64,000 nt of DNA from Nocardia albiluteola (GTDB taxonomy: Bacteria; Actinomycetota; Actinomycetes; Mycobacteriales; Mycobacteriaceae). The position numbers were made by a program, and so were the translations under genes. Below the pieces are notes generated by a model that did no database searches, was not told where the DNA came from, and saw only the letters and a list, made by a program, of their open reading frames with translations. This document shows positions 42,450 to 51,033 of the stretch, piece by piece. The first letter of the stretch is position 1; every line of letters begins with the position of its first letter. The DNA is taken from positions 434,001-498,000 of the forward strand of contig NZ_JAHKNI010000005.1 of the NCBI RefSeq assembly GCF_018860155.1, written 5' to 3'.

Positions 42450-43694
42450 TCACCGTGGTTGTGGCTCGGGCAGTTCCGCAGTGAATTCGGCGGTGGCACA
42501 GTCCATTCGGAACCCGGACAGGGTGGACGTGATGGCCGCGGCGACGGTGTGCGAGCTGTCGCCGCGGAATCGGAAACTCGCGCCGATGCCGACGTAGCCT
42601 TCCGTCTCGGTGATCGCATGTCCGACAGTCGGTATCGCACTGTGGTAGGGGGCATGATCCGGCGCGACATCGAGCCGAGCGGTTGTCACCATGCACGGCG
42701 GACGGACGCGCGGGCGTACCAGGAGTTGGCCCGCCACTGGTCCGTCCGGTAGCGGACGTGCTGCCGGGCGTCGCCCCATCTGAATGTCGATCGCCGTGCC
42801 GACCAGGTCGTATCCGTGCACCTCGCGCCACAGATGGGTGGCCTCGGCCCCCGGAATCCGGCCTGCGACCTCGAGCAGCTGCAGACGCGGCGCATCGGCC
42901 GGTCCGAGAAAGAGTTCGAGATGGAACACCGTCGGCACACCGGTGCTCAGCGCCGTGAGTACCGCACTCGCGAATGTCGCAAGTTGCTCGTTCAGTGAGT
43001 GATCGTCGATATCGACTGTGCCCCAGCTGTGTTCGCCGTTGGCGAAGTCCAGGCAGCTGTGGATGTACCGGGAACCCCGCCAGGGCCCGAGTTCGGAGCC
43101 GGTCCAGACCCCGTCGATGGATCCGGTCTCGTCGGGGCAGAAGCGCTGGACGAGAAAGGGTTCGCCGTCCAGATCCGAGAGGCCGGCGAGATCGGCGGGG
43201 GCGGAAAGCCGTACGATGCCCAGGCTGGCCGCGCCCAGCCGCGGCTTGAGAAGCACCGGAAACCCGTGCCGCTGAGCGAATTCCGCGACATCGTCGACCG
43301 AGTTCACGTTGCCGTACGCCGGCACCGGCACCCCGGATGCCGCGACCGTGTCGTACATGACCAGCTTGTCCCGGAACGGCAGCGCATGCGCTGGAAGATC
43401 GCCGGCGATGCCGAACTCCGCCCGCAGCTGCGCGGCCGTCAGCAGATCCGTTTCGCTGATCGCCACGAGGCGTTCGGGCACACCGTGACGACCGATGAGT
43501 CCGCGGACCGCGTCGTCGACCGGCTCGTGCCCGTCGAAGACCACGACCTCGGCCGCGGCGTGCCGCGGGATGCGATGGAGAACCTGTGCGGCGCAGACAT
43601 AGGTCACGGTGTGGACGGTGTGATCGATGCGTTCGAGATACGGGGCGATGGGACCGCGAGAGCGGTGGATCACGAGGATGTGGGGACGGCGCAT
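42450..43694 (-). CDS. ATP-grasp amino-acid or peptide ligase
   Basis: 414 residues from ATG 43694, overlapping the MFS gene end by 25 bp. The ATP-grasp core includes a nucleotide Lys in FPVLLKPRLGAASLG, the EPFLVQRFC strand, and the C-terminal VFHLELFLG and LLEVAGRIPGA that hold the metal-binding Glu residues. The N-terminal 110 residues are an unrelated alpha/beta domain (HILVIHRSRGPIAPYLERID). Family members form amide bonds between a carboxylate and an amine at the expense of ATP. Its neighbours suggest condensation of a modified amino acid. Confidence 0.85.
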   Translation of the reverse strand: MRRPHILVIHRSRGPIAPYLERIDHTVHTVTYVCAAQVLHRIPRHAAAEVVVFDGHEPVDDAVRGLIGRHGVPERLVAISETDLLTAAQLRAEFGIAGDLPAHALPFRDKLVMYDTVAASGVPVPAYGNVNSVDDVAEFAQRHGFPVLLKPRLGAASLGIVRLSAPADLAGLSDLDGEPFLVQRFCPDETGSIDGVWTGSELGPWRGSRYIHSCLDFANGEHSWGTVDIDDHSLNEQLATFASAVLTALSTGVPTVFHLELFLGPADAPRLQLLEVAGRIPGAEATHLWREVHGYDLVGTAIDIQMGRRPAARPLPDGPVAGQLLVRPRVRPPCMVTTARLDVAPDHAPYHSAIPTVGHAITETEGYVGIGASFRFRGDSSHTVAAAITSTLSGFRMDCATAEFTAELPEPQPR

Positions 43695-44956
43695 CGGTTG
43701 CTCCTGTCGAGTGTGTCGATTCGGCGATCGGTGCGGCCGAGCACACCGAGCCACACCAGTGCGGTGGACACCGCGACGAAGACCGCGGCGCCGACGAATA
43801 CCGGGCGGGGATCGCCGCCGCTGACCCGGGTGAGCAAGCCGCTCAGCATCGTGCCCGCCACCGAGGCCGCGAGCACGAGCGACCGGGCCGTGCTGGTCAC
43901 CCGGCCGAGCAACGCCCGCGGCACCACCCGCTGGCGCAGCGTCCGAATCACGACGACCACCACCATGCAGGCCCCCGCCAGCAGCGCGTTGGCGGCGGCC
44001 AGCCAGAGCACGCCGGGGGACAGGCCCACCAGCACCAGCCCGACGGCCATGAGCACCGTGCCCGTCAGGCAGGTCGCTATCGGCGACCGGCGCGGCCCGA
44101 CCGCGGCCGCGAGGAGCGCACCGAGTGCCCCGCCGACCCCGCCCCCGGCCACCGCGAGACCCACCAGCACCGCGGATGCTCCGAGGCGTTCGCGGGCGAA
44201 GAACGGGATCAGCGTCTCGGCGCCGAGCCCGAGGGCGGTCGCCGTCTGCAGCAGCGTGATGCCCGCGACGACGGGTGAGGTCACCAAATACCGCAGTCCG
44301 TCCCGGAATTCGGCGCCTACGGAGCCGAAAACCCGCGCGCCGTGGATCGCCGGGTGCGCGGCGCTCACAGGCGGTGTGGCGCGGTCGAATTCCGCGGCCG
44401 GCATCCTGCGGTATGTCCGCCACACCGTCACCAGCGAGACCGCGAACGTCCCGGCATTGGCCAGCAACGCCGCCTGCTGGCCTGCCTGTGCCACCAGCAC
44501 ACCCACGGCGGCGGGACCGAGCACGAGCGAGAGCTGTCCGGAGGTCTCCAGAAATCCGTTGGCGCGCAGGAGCGGAGCTCCGGTGTACAGGTCGCGCACC
44601 GCAACGGTCAGTGCGGTCTCGAAGAACACCCCGGCCACCCCGGTGATGCAGGCGACGCCGAGGATCACCGCCACCGGACAGCCGTGCACCGCCACCGCGA
44701 GGGCCAGCAGCAGGAAGACCGTCATCCGCACCGCGTCCGCGGCGAGAAGCACCCGCCACGGATCGGCGCGATCCACCAGCGGACCCGCGGGCAGTCCGGC
44801 GATCAGATAGCCGATCGCGCGCGGCGCGGCGGCCAGCGCCGACAGCACCGCACTGCCGGTCAGCTGCAACACCAGCAGCGGAATGGCCAGGATGGCAAGA
44901 CCGTCGCCGAGCAGCGAAACCGATTGGCCGAACAGGAACAGCCGGCTACCGTTCAT
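43670..44956 (-). CDS. MFS exporter
   Basis: 428 residues, about 12 transmembrane helices, with the MFS pattern LPAGPLVDRADPWRVLLAADAVR between helices 2 and 3 and a Gly-rich GGGVGGALGALLAAAV helix. The subgroup matches enterobactin/macrolide-type exporters (MFS_3). It overlaps the ATP-grasp gene by 25 bp and the acetyltransferase gene by 11 bp, strong evidence for one transcript. It is the expected exporter and self-resistance protein of the cluster. Confidence 0.9.
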   Translation of the reverse strand: MNGSRLFLFGQSVSLLGDGLAILAIPLLVLQLTGSAVLSALAAAPRAIGYLIAGLPAGPLVDRADPWRVLLAADAVRMTVFLLLALAVAVHGCPVAVILGVACITGVAGVFFETALTVAVRDLYTGAPLLRANGFLETSGQLSLVLGPAAVGVLVAQAGQQAALLANAGTFAVSLVTVWRTYRRMPAAEFDRATPPVSAAHPAIHGARVFGSVGAEFRDGLRYLVTSPVVAGITLLQTATALGLGAETLIPFFARERLGASAVLVGLAVAGGGVGGALGALLAAAVGPRRSPIATCLTGTVLMAVGLVLVGLSPGVLWLAAANALLAGACMVVVVVIRTLRQRVVPRALLGRVTSTARSLVLAASVAGTMLSGLLTRVSGGDPRPVFVGAAVFVAVSTALVWLGVLGRTDRRIDTLDRSNRCAVPTSS

Positions 44957-46004
44957 CGCCCGTCACCGTCCACGTGTAGCCGGATAGCTGCTCCAGCCGG
45001 GAGCCGTGGTCGGTCTTCAGGCCCCACTCGAGGGTGCCGTAGTCGATGCGCTCGATGCCGCGCTCCAGCGCGGCCCGGACCTGCGTGTAGAAGAGCGTCA
45101 CGAAGTAGGCGCCGTATGCCTCGGGCAGGTGTCCGCACCACAACTGCCGCAACGTGTTTCCGTTCCGCAGCCCGTGGGTGAAGCCGACGACCCGACCGGC
45201 CCGCAGCACCGCCGTCACCACGATGTCCTCGCGGGGGTAGTGCTCGAGCATCCGGTCCAGCGCCGCGGACTGGGTATCACGATCCGCCGCGGAGTTGTAC
45301 TTCCGCAGCAGGTCGAGGCGCAGGTCCAGCACGTCGTCGCGGACATCGGCGAGGTCGACCTCGCCGACCGTCATATCCCTCTCCGCGAGGCGACGCAGCA
45401 GCCGCCCGATGCCCTTGCGGCGTGGGCGCGGCAGCTGCCCCAGATATTCGTCCATGCTGCCGAAGGTCACCGGGAGTACGCAGGTCGGATACAGCTCCAC
45501 CGGACGCGCACCGTACTCGATCAGGGCTTGGCGCAGGAGTTCCTGCCGCTCCGGTATGTACAGAAACGACACCGACCGCGCTCCCTGCGCCGCGGCCCAG
45601 GCGTTCACGCTGTGCAGGGCTTCCCGCAGTATCGCGGGGTCCGACGCGCCGGAACCCGCTGCCGCGCAGGAGTATCCGGGCAGGGTCACCACTACCGACG
45701 GATACAGTGTCGCGGTGTCGGGCGCCGGTGCCGCGGCCGTGCGCGGCTCCGGCGACGGGAGGTCGCCGCGCAGCACGGCCGCAATGTCGAACCGGGCGTC
45801 CGAAGGCGGAGACTCCAGCCAGCGGGCATGCCATCCGACCCTCGGCTGTCCGTCCACCGAGACGATCAGCCACCGCGGTTCGCCCGGCAGCAGCGGCCCC
45901 ATGGTCTCGAGCCAGCGGATCGACACGGTGTATTCGGGCACTTCCGCGGCGAGGCCGTCCCATTCGCGGGGGCGGAGGGTTGTGGCCCTCGAGTCGACAC
46001 GCAT
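44946..46004 (-). CDS. BioF2/FemAB-like GNAT acyltransferase
   Basis: 352 residues; ATG 46004 follows TAGGTGAG. The C-terminal half carries the GNAT/FemAB-like pattern (RKGIGRLLRRLAERDMTVGE, then LRKYNSAAD, AVLRAGRVVGFTHGL, GAYFVTLFYTQVRAALERGI and IDYGTLEWGLKTDHG). The double-GNAT build fits BioF2-like acetyltransferases and FemAB peptidyl transferases. It opens the operon and could acylate the amino group of the cluster product, as AblB acetylates beta-lysine beside KamA-type AblA. The exact donor is unknown. Confidence 0.8.
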   Translation of the reverse strand: MRVDSRATTLRPREWDGLAAEVPEYTVSIRWLETMGPLLPGEPRWLIVSVDGQPRVGWHARWLESPPSDARFDIAAVLRGDLPSPEPRTAAAPAPDTATLYPSVVVTLPGYSCAAAGSGASDPAILREALHSVNAWAAAQGARSVSFLYIPERQELLRQALIEYGARPVELYPTCVLPVTFGSMDEYLGQLPRPRRKGIGRLLRRLAERDMTVGEVDLADVRDDVLDLRLDLLRKYNSAADRDTQSAALDRMLEHYPREDIVVTAVLRAGRVVGFTHGLRNGNTLRQLWCGHLPEAYGAYFVTLFYTQVRAALERGIERIDYGTLEWGLKTDHGSRLEQLSGYTWTVTGDER

Positions 46005-46058
46005 AGCTCACCTACACATCACGGGGAGGGGTGCACCGAGAAGGGTCACCGAAATGCT

Positions 46059-46086
46059 TATATATCGATAGATGACGGCACTGTAA
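46059..46086 (-). promoter_or_regulatory. Promoter of the GNAT-MFS-ATP-grasp-permease-radical SAM operon
   Basis: Read on the minus strand: -35 TTACAG (46086-46081), 16-bp spacer, -10 TATATA (46064-46059), in an unusually AT-rich patch. Transcription would start near 46050, leaving a leader of about 45 nt before ATG 46004. Confidence 0.6.
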
Positions 46087-46098
46087 TTTACGTGCCGT
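46075..46098. promoter_or_regulatory. Operator-like palindrome over the -35 region
   Basis: Perfect 7-bp arms ACGGCAC (46075-46081) and GTGCCGT (46092-46098) around a 10-bp AT-rich spacer that contains the -35 hexamer. The geometry fits a dimeric repressor blocking RNA polymerase. The matching regulator gene is not in the window's immediate neighbourhood. Confidence 0.55.
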
Positions 46099-46626
46099 GA
46101 ATCGCTGTACCGTACCGCTGACTAACGTAACATGCGTTCACCGCTGGGAAGGGCGCGGCGAGCGGAAAATTTTCGAATGCTGTATTCCTGCAAGCGGATA
46201 CGAAGCTCAGGTGCTGGTACGGGGCGGCCGGCGGACTCGAGCCGCGGAAATTTGGGCCACCTTGCGGATATTTGCGACTGTCGCCGATCGACGCGCTCGG
46301 TGGTCCTTCGTCGAATCGAGAATGGTGCCTGCGTGAACGTCGTGCGCGCCGATGGATGAGGGTCGGTCCGATCACCCGCGGTGGTCGCGTCGCCACATTT
46401 CGAATCGAATGTGACGGCGTCCGCGCGGCGTGGTCGGTTCACAGCGGCCCGCCGCGTCGGCGGGCGCTATCGTCGCTGAGTTGGATCGGCCGACCTGCCC
46501 GTGAGCATCTGTACACCGAGCGATACCGGCCGATCCGTTTCCGCCTGGCGGCCGACGGGTGACAGGGCCGCTTCGACACTGTGTCCCGGACGCTCGCCGG
46601 TCCGGCGGTGTTGTGCCCGTTGAGGT
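46099..46626. other. 528-bp stretch without a recognisable gene
   Basis: Short open frames exist on both strands, but none has a ribosome-binding site plus protein-like composition. It holds an inverted repeat CACATT-N8-AATGTG (46394-46413) and a GCCCGCCG-cgt-CGGCGGGC hairpin (46447-46465), which may end transcripts or bind a regulator. Confidence 0.45.
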
Positions 46627-47343
46627 TCAGGCGCGGACGTGGGTGACGCGTTCGGAACTGATGCGGTGTTCGTGTTTTGCAGGATCCGGATTGGCGACCT
46701 GAACCAGGGATGCGCCGGCCGCGTACACCGCGACCAGGCCATCGACGATCTTGGTGGGGGTGTCCCACGGCGTGCTCGACAGCACTCGGTCGGCGGCTGA
46801 AAATCCTTGGTGCGCAGCGGAGTCACGGGCCTGGGTCAGCACCTCGCCGACCGGCATGCCCGCCAGCGCGGTGCCGGCGCCCCCGGGATGGAACTGGTCG
46901 CCGTGGGCGCGCACCGAGGTGGCGAAGTCGGTGACGCCGATCGGCAGATCTCGCACCGGCATGCCCATCGGATCCAGTGACAGCGCCGCGACCTCGGCGA
47001 CGCCGTCCACCTCGTCCAGCCGATCGGGGGTGACCAGGGCGAGTTCGGCGTCGTCGTCGGGGCGCAGCACCACCTCGACGCCTGCCCACCAGGCGCCCAG
47101 CAGGACCGCCGCGGTCTGCCAGTGCGCGGGCAGCAGCACCGCGACCCGGGCGCCGGGGATGAGGCCGAACTCGTCGCGAATCAGGTTGGCGGTCTTGGAT
47201 GCCCAGTTGGCCAGGGTCAGGGCGGACAGTTCGATGCGTGCGCCGGTGGCATCGTCGTAGTAGGTGATGCGCGGGCCCGCGGGGTCGCGGTCCAGGATCG
47301 GATCCAGGATCGCGTCGGTGAGGGTCCGGGTCAGTTCACGCAT
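46627..47343 (-). CDS. TIGR03089 family protein (Rv3268-like)
   Basis: 238 residues. It matches the actinobacterial TIGR03089 family, which resembles the N-terminal part of AMP-forming acyl-CoA ligases: GARIELSALTLANWASKTAN, GARVAVLLPAHWQTAAVLLGAWWAGVEVVL. It lacks the AMP-binding P-loop and C-domain, so it is probably not a ligase by itself. It overlaps the LCP gene by 13 bp, as the equivalents do in mycobacteria. Its role, perhaps related to envelope assembly, is not known. Confidence 0.88.
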   Translation of the reverse strand: MRELTRTLTDAILDPILDRDPAGPRITYYDDATGARIELSALTLANWASKTANLIRDEFGLIPGARVAVLLPAHWQTAAVLLGAWWAGVEVVLRPDDDAELALVTPDRLDEVDGVAEVAALSLDPMGMPVRDLPIGVTDFATSVRAHGDQFHPGGAGTALAGMPVGEVLTQARDSAAHQGFSAADRVLSSTPWDTPTKIVDGLVAVYAAGASLVQVANPDPAKHEHRISSERVTHVRA

Positions 47344-48797
47344 TTCGGTCCGTTCTGGCCTGCGTCGATTGGGGGCGCGGGCGGCACCGGCGTCGCGGTG
47401 CCCGAGGCCGAGGTTCCCGACATGTCGAACAGCGGGCCCGCCGAGCCCGGACCAGAGTAGTCACCGGCCAGCACCACGCGCACGGCCCCCTCCGCCAGCC
47501 CCGGCTCGACCCGCGCCGGCAGCCCGCCCAGGGCCTTGGCCACCGCCGCCGCCCTCGGATCGGAGCTGCGCCCGGACGACACTCGGCTGGTCGATACCGG
47601 CCCGCCGATCCAGTTGTCCACCGTGCCGGTGCGGAAACCCTTGCCCGCCAACGCCTGTGCTACCCGCCGGGCCAGCCCGGCGGTCCCGCTGGCGTTGTAG
47701 ATGTCCACGGTGATCGGGGTGGGGGCCGGGCCCGCAGCGGATCCGTCGATCAGCCCGGCCACGAACGAGCGGACCGCGGGGGGATCCACCCGCACCACCG
47801 ACTGGCCGTTGTCGAGGATCGAGTTGAGGTCCTGCACCGGGATCGTCTGGAATTTCACCGTGCCGCCGGTGAGATCCCGCAGCTGCCGCAGGAACGACAG
47901 CACGTCCCAGTTGTCGTCGAGCACGATGGTGCGCCCGACCGCGGTGCTGAGCGCATCGAGCCGGGATGGGTCGGTGAGGATCTTCGCGCTGAGCGTCTGA
48001 TGCACCAGCGAGGCCATGTACACCTGCTGGCGCACGATCCGATCCAGATCCCCGCGCGGCAGATCGTGGCGCTGGCGCACGAAGCTCAGCGCCTGCGGCC
48101 CGTTGAGGCGCTGCACGCCGGCCGGGAAGTCCGCGCCCGACAGCGGCTCGTCGACCGGATTGTTCAGGCACACCTCGACCCCGCCGACCGCGTCGGTGAG
48201 CAGCGCGAATCCGAGCAGCCCGACCTCGGCATAGTGGTCGACGGTGATGCCGGTCAGATTCGCCACGGTCTTGATCAGCACCTGCCGCCCGGCCCGGGTG
48301 GCCTCCTGTTCGGCGTCGGCGGCCGAAACCCCTTGGTTGACCAGCTTTTCCCGGGTCATCTCCTTGGTCGACCCGTAGGCCGAATTGATCTTGCCCATGC
48401 CGATTCCGGGAATGTCGACATACGAATCGCGGGGGATCGAGATGGCCGAGGCCGAGCGGCCGTCGTTGGGGATGCGCAGCAGCACGATGGTGTCGGTATT
48501 GGTGCCGACCTCGTCGCCGGCATGCAGCATCGCGCGCTCGCGGGGGGTGAGCGGATTGCCGTGCGCGTCGGTGCGGCTGTCGACGCCGACCATCAGAATG
48601 TCCGTCGCGCCGTCGCTGCGGCCGCCCAGGCCCAGGTCGCTGATCCGCTCGATGCCCGCGATCACCTTGTCGATGCTGTGCCAGCCGAATCCGGTGACGG
48701 CGAACACGACTGCGGCGACTGCGGCCGTCAGCAGCCGTGCGGGCCCGGCCTGAGTTAATCGGCGGCGGGGCGTCGTTGCGGTCCAGCTCTGCGGCAA
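47331..48797 (-). CDS. LytR-CpsA-Psr (LCP) family cell-wall ligase with LytR_C domain
   Basis: 488 residues from TTG 48797, preceded by AAAGGA; a GTG at 48848 (505 aa) is the alternative. One transmembrane helix (LLTAAVAAVVFAVTGFGW) anchors an extracytoplasmic LCP domain with DILMVGVDSRTD, AISIPRDSYVDIPGIG and SFVRQRHDLPRGDLDRIVRQQ, the residues that hold the polyprenyl-pyrophosphate and metal. A C-terminal LytR_C domain follows (VDIYNASGTAGLARRVAQAL). By synteny it is the Rv3267 (Lcp1) orthologue, which attaches arabinogalactan to peptidoglycan. It is divergent from rmlD. Confidence 0.92.
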   Translation of the reverse strand: MPQSWTATTPRRRLTQAGPARLLTAAVAAVVFAVTGFGWHSIDKVIAGIERISDLGLGGRSDGATDILMVGVDSRTDAHGNPLTPRERAMLHAGDEVGTNTDTIVLLRIPNDGRSASAISIPRDSYVDIPGIGMGKINSAYGSTKEMTREKLVNQGVSAADAEQEATRAGRQVLIKTVANLTGITVDHYAEVGLLGFALLTDAVGGVEVCLNNPVDEPLSGADFPAGVQRLNGPQALSFVRQRHDLPRGDLDRIVRQQVYMASLVHQTLSAKILTDPSRLDALSTAVGRTIVLDDNWDVLSFLRQLRDLTGGTVKFQTIPVQDLNSILDNGQSVVRVDPPAVRSFVAGLIDGSAAGPAPTPITVDIYNASGTAGLARRVAQALAGKGFRTGTVDNWIGGPVSTSRVSSGRSSDPRAAAVAKALGGLPARVEPGLAEGAVRVVLAGDYSGPGSAGPLFDMSGTSASGTATPVPPAPPIDAGQNGPKCVN

Positions 48798-48923
48798 TGC
48801 TCCATTCCTTTCGGACCTGCCCGCGGAATTCGAAACACACGCATCCACCCCTGAGACGAGGCTAGTCAACGCGGCCGCATACACCCCTGAACCACCGCTG
48901 GCCCGGCGTGCCAGACTGGCCGC

Positions 48924-49769
48924 GTGGGACGACTTGTCGTGACGGGCGCGGGCGGGCAGCTCGGCCGGGCGGTGCGCGCGCTGGCGCCGCGGGCGCTGGC
49001 ACTGAATCGCGAGGAACTGGACATCACCGACGACGCGGCGGTCCGCGCGGTGCTGTCCTCCGGAGACGTGGTGCTCAACTGCGCCGCCTACACCGCCGTC
49101 GACGACGCCGAGACCGATGCCGCGGCGGCGTTCGCGCGCAACGAGACCGGGCCCGGCGTGCTCGCGGCCGCCTGTACCGCGGTGGGCGCCACGCTGATTC
49201 ACGTCTCCACCGACTACGTCTTCGACGGCACCGGCGACCGGCCCTACGAGCCCGGCGATCCGACCGGACCGACCACCGTCTACGGCCGCTCCAAGCTGGC
49301 CGGTGAGCGCGCGGTGCTGCGCGCGGCGCCGGGCGCGCACATCGTGCGTACCGCCTGGGTGTACACCGGCGATCGGCGCGATTTCGTCGCCACCATGCGC
49401 CGGCTCGAGCGCGAGCGCGACACGGTGAGCGTCGTCGCCGATCAGATCGGCTCGCCCACCTTCGCCCCCGATCTGGCCGCGGGCCTGCTGGAACTGGCGG
49501 ACCGGGCGGGCGACGGGGAGGTCCCCGCGATCCTGCACGCCACCAACGCCGGTGCGGCCAGCTGGTTCGAACTTGCCCGCGCGGTATTCGCCGGTATCGG
49601 CGCCGATCCCGAGCGGGTGCGCCCCTGCACCAGTGCGGAATATCCGAGTTCCACACCGCGCCCGGCATATTCGGTGCTGTCGAATAGTGCCTGGGCCGCC
49701 GCCGGTCTCACCCCGCTGCGCGATTGGCGGCTCGCGCTCGACGACGCGCTCATGCCTCCACCTCGCTAG
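48924..49769 (+). CDS. rmlD: dTDP-4-dehydrorhamnose reductase
   Basis: 281 residues from GTG 48924. NADPH-binding TGAGGQLGRAV at the N-terminus, HVSTDYVFDG with the catalytic Thr, and the YGRSKLAGE Tyr-Lys pair identify RmlD, which makes dTDP-L-rhamnose for the arabinogalactan linker. It corresponds to Rv3266c. The final codons (MPPPR and stop) lie inside a 77-bp repeat, so the natural C-terminus may have been replaced by repeat sequence. The next gene is the rhamnosyltransferase. Confidence 0.94.
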   Translation: MGRLVVTGAGGQLGRAVRALAPRALALNREELDITDDAAVRAVLSSGDVVLNCAAYTAVDDAETDAAAAFARNETGPGVLAAACTAVGATLIHVSTDYVFDGTGDRPYEPGDPTGPTTVYGRSKLAGERAVLRAAPGAHIVRTAWVYTGDRRDFVATMRRLERERDTVSVVADQIGSPTFAPDLAAGLLELADRAGDGEVPAILHATNAGAASWFELARAVFAGIGADPERVRPCTSAEYPSSTPRPAYSVLSNSAWAAAGLTPLRDWRLALDDALMPPPR

Positions 49770-50053
49770 CGCTCGGCTCCGGCACGAGCGCGATGGCGGC
49801 AGTGCCTATTTCGCTCGCTTCGCTCGCCGGGCCTCCACCTCGCTAGCGCTCGGCTCCGGCATGAGCGCGATGGCGGCAGTGCCTATTTCGCTCGCTTCGC
49901 TCGCCGGGCCTCCACCTCGCTAGCCCTCGGCTCCGGCATGAGCGCGATGGCGGCAGTGCCTATTTCGCTCGCCGGGCCTCCACCTTGCTAGAGCTCGGCT
50001 CCGGCGCGAGCGCGATGGCGGCTGTGCCTATTTTTTCGCTCGCTTCGCTCACC
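49754..50053 (-). repeat. Four tandem 77-bp copies of a dispersed coupling-peptide element
   Basis: Copies begin at 49754, 49831, 49908 and 49976 (period 77, 77 and 68 bp; the third copy lacks 9 bp). Read on the minus strand, each carries GGAGCCGAGC-gct-AGCGAGG or a close variant and encodes a peptide like MVSEASEKIGTAAIAL then PEPSASEVEA. Related single copies sit at 34053-34127 and 62799-62882. The array starts within the last codons of rmlD and fills the gap before wbbL. Confidence 0.85.
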
Positions 50054-50081
50054 ATGCGCATACACCAGTAGGCTGCTCCGC

Positions 50082-50972
50082 GTGAACTCTTCGGATGCGG
50101 ATCGTCCCAGCCTGGTCGTCGTCACCGTGACCTACTCGCCGGGCGAGCACCTCGAGCATTTCATCAGCACCCTGGCCGCGGCGACCGGTGAGAAGCCGCA
50201 GGTCATTCTCGCTGACAACGGCTCGACTGACGGAACTCCCGAATTAGCGGCCGAGGCGAACGAGCACGTGCGGCTGCTGCGCACGGGCGGCAACATCGGC
50301 TACGGCGGCGCGATCAACCGGGCGGTGGCCGAGATCGATCCGGAGATCGAATACGTCGTCATCGCCAACCCCGATATCCGGTGGGGCAACGATTCGATCG
50401 ACACGCTGCTCGAGGCCGCGAAGCGCTGGCCTCGCGCGGGTGCGCTGGGGCCGATGGTGCGCGAGCCCGACGGCAGCGTGTACCCGTCGGCGCGGTCGGT
50501 GCCCGGGCTGCTCGACGGCGCCGGCCACGCGATCCTGGGCAGCGTCTGGCCGGGAAACCCGTGGACCCAGCGCTACCGCCAGGACAACGAGCAGATCAGC
50601 GAGCGCACCGTGGGCTGGCTCTCGGGCTCGTGCTTGCTGGTGCGGCGCGAGGCCTTCGACAGCATCGACGGATTCGACTCCCGCTACTTCATGTACATGG
50701 AGGACGTGGACTTCGGCGACCGCATGGGGCGGGCGGGCTGGCACAATGTATTCGTGCCATCGGCCGAGGTCACGCACGCGAAGGGGCACGCCGCGGGGCG
50801 CCATCCCGAGACGATGCTGCCCGCGCACCACGCCTCGGCATATCGTTTCCAGGCCGACCGGCATCCGCACTGGTGGCAGGCCCCGCTGCGGCTGGCGCTG
50901 CGGGCCGGACTTGCGGTTCGCTGCCGGCTTGCGGTTCGATCTGCGCTGCGCAACCGCGACGCCCAGCACTAG
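50082..50972 (+). CDS. wbbL: Rhamnosyltransferase WbbL-like glycosyltransferase (GT2)
   Basis: 296 residues from GTG 50082. GT-A fold with VTVTYSPGEHLEHFI, the nucleotide-sugar block ILADNGSTDGTPELA, GGNIGYGGAINRAV, and the acceptor motif GFDSRYFMYMEDVDFGDRMG. It transfers rhamnose to decaprenyl-PP-GlcNAc to build the linker between arabinogalactan and peptidoglycan (Rv3265c orthologue). Position between rmlD and the GDP-mannose pyrophosphorylase matches the mycobacterial order. Confidence 0.93.
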   Translation: MNSSDADRPSLVVVTVTYSPGEHLEHFISTLAAATGEKPQVILADNGSTDGTPELAAEANEHVRLLRTGGNIGYGGAINRAVAEIDPEIEYVVIANPDIRWGNDSIDTLLEAAKRWPRAGALGPMVREPDGSVYPSARSVPGLLDGAGHAILGSVWPGNPWTQRYRQDNEQISERTVGWLSGSCLLVRREAFDSIDGFDSRYFMYMEDVDFGDRMGRAGWHNVFVPSAEVTHAKGHAAGRHPETMLPAHHASAYRFQADRHPHWWQAPLRLALRAGLAVRCRLAVRSALRNRDAQH

Positions 50973-51033
50973 CCCGGGACCACCGCGCGGCAGCGCAACG
51001 ATTTCACCGACCGAACCTGACAAGGGGAGATTG

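Noticed and set aside
43695..44759. Upstream extension of the ATP-grasp frame
   Set aside because: It lies inside the MFS gene in another frame; family sequence and a good start appear only at 43694.
46122..46442. A 106-codon minus-strand frame in the gap before the GNAT operon
   Set aside because: No ribosome site and Arg-rich, domain-free text; conserved coding not supported.
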